From: an uncultured bacterium
GTDB lineage: Bacteria > Cyanobacteriota > Vampirovibrionia > Gastranaerophilales > Gastranaerophilaceae
Assembly: GCA_900314375.1 (NCBI GenBank)
Contig: OMVC01000143.1
Span: 1 to 15,782 of the forward strand
Length of the DNA: 15,782 nucleotides
Direction of reading: 5' to 3'
The position numbers and the translations under genes are program-made. Positions 13,465 to 15,782 of the stretch are shown in pieces. Position 1 is the first letter of the stretch, and each line of letters starts with the position of its first letter. The notes below the pieces were generated by a model. The model saw nothing but the letters and a program-made list of their open reading frames with translations. It did not search any database and had not been told where the DNA came from.

Positions 13465-15330
13465 ATGGGACTATCGGCATCACAAGCTAGATTACTAACC
13501 ATCACAGCCCGAAAAGCGGATTGTGAATTCCAATCTATGCAGCTTTCTCATCAGAAAATTGCACTTTCGCGTGACATGGAAAATGTTTCTACCGAATATC
13601 AACAAGCTTTGAATCAAACCAAACTTGTTTATGATTATTACGGAACCGGAACAAGTCAAATGGATTTGACTTATGATTTGTTGATGAAACCTTCTATTTA
13701 CAACGATTATTATCCGAAATTAATAACAGATTCTCAAAACAGGGTTGTACTGGATGATAGATATGCTGCTGCAGCAATATATGCAGGTATTCCTGCAGAA
13801 GGCTTGAACGGGACTTCATCTTCAGAAGTAAGAGATGCGTTCATTCGAGCTTTGGCAGGAGAAGGCGATAACGGCAACAAAGTGGTTGATAAAAACGGAA
13901 AACCTCTTGATATTATAAGTGAAACTACAAAAGATATTATATTAAAAACAACATATAATAACGGAATAAGTTTAGGCGCATCTTATTCTGCAACAAGTTC
14001 AACTCAAAATATTACTTATGCGGAATTGTTAGATAAAATCGAGGCTTCAACATATTCAACAGAAGATTATGGTTTGGAACAATTTGGAGGCAGAGTTACA
14101 TCCGACGTATGGGGTGATGCTGTTCAATTTTTGAATCATAATAGGGAATCTGGAGATGAACGTGCAAACGGAAATTATTCCAGCACTGATTCTACGTTCA
14201 TATACAAAGGTACAAAAAACCAAAATATGGTTAACATGACAAACGGTAATAGTTATTCATTGAGCTTGGCGGATTTATTGAAAGATGAAGAACAATATAC
14301 TTATGTAATTCAGGCAGGCGGCGGACAATGTCATCCGGGTGGTGATGCCGCATTCTTGCAAAAGGTAATTATTGGTGGCGAGTATGATAAATCCTTCTTA
14401 AATTGGATGACAGACCAATTCAGTTCTATATTAGGCGGTGTTACTCAAAATGATTTAGCTTTGCAATATGCATATAACAACGTATATGATTTGATTTATC
14501 CTAATGAAGATATTCAACAATTGGGAGAAAAATATATAATCGATGGTGTTGTTGATAAAACAAGACATGATGCTTCAAACTATACAAAACACAATAGAGC
14601 GGGCAGAGAATTGATGAATTATATCGGTACTCTTGTTAAAAACTGTTATGATTGTAATGAAGTTCAAGCAGTTACAGACAAAGCGGATGAATATATTGGT
14701 TGTACATATTCAGCTTGTTATCATGGCACCAAAGGAAGCCAATCTACGATAGCCGTAAACTTGAATAATTTGGCAAAAGTATTCTTAACATCTTATGTTG
14801 AGTATATTCAAGGTATTGATATATCTACCTATAATTATAATATTGGTAAATTAGATAATGCAAATCTTTATAAACCAAAAGACGGTGATATATTTACAAT
14901 AAATGGTAATTCAACAGTATCATCTGGTTCGGAGAACTTGCTTGCCGGATTTTATGATGCATTATTTAATCAAATTTGCGTAAGCGGTTGGACAAGAAAT
15001 GACGAAATTGGTACAAATAAAGCGTATTTACAAGAATTAATGAAAAATGGTTCTGTATTTATTTCATCAATAAATAATGACGGTTATTACTATATGGGCA
15101 ATTATTCAACGGATGTATATATTGCAGAAATTGCAGACACAGAGGCAATAGCCAGAGCAGAAGCCAAGTATAATTCCGAAAAATCAAAGATAGAGAATAA
15201 AGAAAATACAATAGATATGAAAATGAAGAATTTGGATACTGAAATATCTTCGCTAACAACAGAATACGATACAACAAAGTCTATAATAACTAAAGCTATT
15301 GAAAAATCATTTAAACGATACGAAGCATAA
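13465..15330 (+). CDS. Large protein with paired helical termini, unknown function
   Basis: This 621-residue protein has no signal peptide and no membrane segment. The N-terminal 55 residues (MGLSASQARLLTITAR..., then KIALSRDMENVSTEYQQAL) and the C-terminal 64 (EAIARAEAKYNSEKSKIEN..., then LDTEISSLTTEYDTTKSII) are predicted long helices with coiled-coil character. The middle is Tyr, Asn, Gly and Ser-rich and beta-like. Helical ends around a variable centre are the build of flagellin, FlgL/FlgK and some type III secretion substrates, which leave the cell without a cleaved signal. This is an architectural analogy, not a family match. A cysteine group (C394, C397, C413, C418, plus C289-H290) may bind metal or form disulfides. 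AGAAAGGA (13452-13459) precedes the ATG. The gene is monocistronic with a good terminator. The N-terminus resembles proteins I associate with Gastranaerophilales. Confidence 0.85.
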   Translation: MGLSASQARLLTITARKADCEFQSMQLSHQKIALSRDMENVSTEYQQALNQTKLVYDYYGTGTSQMDLTYDLLMKPSIYNDYYPKLITDSQNRVVLDDRYAAAAIYAGIPAEGLNGTSSSEVRDAFIRALAGEGDNGNKVVDKNGKPLDIISETTKDIILKTTYNNGISLGASYSATSSTQNITYAELLDKIEASTYSTEDYGLEQFGGRVTSDVWGDAVQFLNHNRESGDERANGNYSSTDSTFIYKGTKNQNMVNMTNGNSYSLSLADLLKDEEQYTYVIQAGGGQCHPGGDAAFLQKVIIGGEYDKSFLNWMTDQFSSILGGVTQNDLALQYAYNNVYDLIYPNEDIQQLGEKYIIDGVVDKTRHDASNYTKHNRAGRELMNYIGTLVKNCYDCNEVQAVTDKADEYIGCTYSACYHGTKGSQSTIAVNLNNLAKVFLTSYVEYIQGIDISTYNYNIGKLDNANLYKPKDGDIFTINGNSTVSSGSENLLAGFYDALFNQICVSGWTRNDEIGTNKAYLQELMKNGSVFISSINNDGYYYMGNYSTDVYIAEIADTEAIARAEAKYNSEKSKIENKENTIDMKMKNLDTEISSLTTEYDTTKSIITKAIEKSFKRYEA

Positions 15331-15362
15331 CAATTAAAAAACTTCATACTTTTGAACTTATG

Positions 15363-15391
15363 GCATGCTCTAAAAAGAAGCATGCTTTTTT
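15363..15391 (+). terminator. Intrinsic terminator of the 621-residue gene
   Basis: GCATGCT (15363-15369) pairs with AGCATGC (15379-15385) around a nine-base A-rich loop, followed by six T. Confidence 0.9.
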
Positions 15392-15438
15392 ATGAATTTA
15401 TTGATAAAATAATGAAAAAATAATATTATAAACTAAAA

Positions 15439-15467
15439 TTGGTTTGTGTACTATTGCCCGTTATAAT
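15439..15467 (+). promoter_or_regulatory. Promoter 1 of the presumed rRNA operon
   Basis: TTGGTT (15439-15444) and a perfect TATAAT (15462-15467) are separated by 17 bases. It is the first of three promoter-like sites pointing to the right edge. Confidence 0.55.
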
Positions 15468-15516
15468 TATGTTTGGGGTAAATTCATTTTCTTTTAAAAA
15501 TATTTTGAAAAAATAC

Positions 15517-15545
15517 TTGATTTTAAAAATTTTCTGTTATAGAAT
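15517..15545 (+). promoter_or_regulatory. Promoter 2 of the presumed rRNA operon
   Basis: TTGATT (15517-15522) and TAGAAT (15540-15545) are separated by 17 bases. A small perfect hairpin, TGTGC-ACTG-GCACA (15552-15565), lies just downstream, near the expected start point. Confidence 0.5.
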
Positions 15546-15619
15546 AAAAAATGTGCACTGGCACAGATGAATTTTAAAATATAGATAGCAAATTTTTTAA
15601 AATTTATTAAAATAACTAC

Positions 15620-15650
15620 TTGACAAATAAAATTGACGAAGTAGTATAAA
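15620..15650 (+). promoter_or_regulatory. Promoter 3 of the presumed rRNA operon
   Basis: A perfect -35 TTGACA (15620-15625) is followed by TAGTATAAA (15642-15650). The -10 may be TAGTAT (16-base spacer) or TATAAA (19-base spacer). The A/T-rich stretch before it could act as an UP element, as in rRNA promoters. Confidence 0.65.
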
Positions 15651-15782
15651 AGAACCGAGTCTTCTCGGTTAAGAATTTACCCTAATAGCTGAAAGTATAG
15701 ATTAATATTTTGATGCGTTAGGAAGTTTACAGAATTTGAACCTTGAAAACAGAATAGAAAAAGACGAAACAATACTTGTTAA
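15651..15782 (+). ncRNA. Presumed rRNA operon leader (16S expected beyond window)
   Basis: The leader starts with a perfect seven-base hairpin, AACCGAG/CTCGGTT (15653-15659, 15664-15670). Near the edge, TTGAACCTTGAAAAC (15736-15750) followed by AGAATAGAAAAAGACGAAAC resembles the boxA-containing segment that precedes 16S rRNA in many Gram-positive and related bacteria. The final bases, CAATACTTGTTAA, look like the run-up to a 16S 5' end. No rRNA bases themselves are identifiable inside the window. Together with the promoters, an rRNA operon is the best reading; another stable RNA is possible. Confidence 0.6.

Overview
The window looks like a piece of chromosome from an AT-rich, probably anaerobic, gut-type bacterium. 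My best guess is a non-photosynthetic relative of the Cyanobacteria (Gastranaerophilales / 'Melainabacteria'). The guess rests on low GC, Shine-Dalgarno starts, an oxygen-defence operon (flavodiiron protein plus ferritin), a short-tailed prepilin-like protein, and two proteins whose N-termini (MGLSASQARLLTITAR at 13465; MNITSQNYVNNNQ with a later NPSFGAV on the minus strand at 6682) I associate from memory with that group. I could not test this by search.

Layout. 1-2610: a HEAT-repeat protein and a large ferritin-like protein, each with its own intrinsic terminator. 2688-3699: a ROK-family glucokinase. 3708-4159: a compact cassette in which a DUF559 endonuclease-like ORF sits between two inverted copies of a two-hairpin palindromic repeat. 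4289-5140: triose-phosphate isomerase on the minus strand, behind a terminator that belongs to the minus-strand prepilin gene at 5232-5933. 5946-6300: non-coding, with a 118-bp imperfect palindrome. 6321-6682: a small minus-strand gene not visible as one ORF, because it is split by a one-base frameshift in a run of six A. 6836-8616: flavodiiron protein and ferritin operon. 8736-8854: initiator tRNA with promoter and terminator. 8855-9408: non-coding, with palindromic remnants. 9409-10776: a secreted protein and an orphan ORF, both of unknown function. 10789-13238: a minus-strand pair, a zinc-ribbon membrane protein followed by a shortened DUF2207-like membrane protein. 13465-15391: a 621-residue protein with helical ends and its terminator. 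15392-15782: a stack of three promoter-like sites, a leader hairpin and a boxA-like segment, which I read as the start of an rRNA operon whose 16S gene begins just beyond the window.

How the parts relate. The flavodiiron protein (O2 or NO reduction) and ferritin (iron storage) form a clear stress-protection operon, and the large ferritin-like protein upstream may add a third diiron protein. Glucokinase and triose-phosphate isomerase are glycolytic but are separately transcribed. The most unusual items are the repeat-bracketed DUF559 cassette, the frameshifted small gene with a possible slippery run, the terminator/promoter overlap in front of tpiA, the DUF2207 protein without an ectodomain, and the tandem promoter stack at the right end. 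No CRISPR array, complete insertion sequence or prophage was seen.
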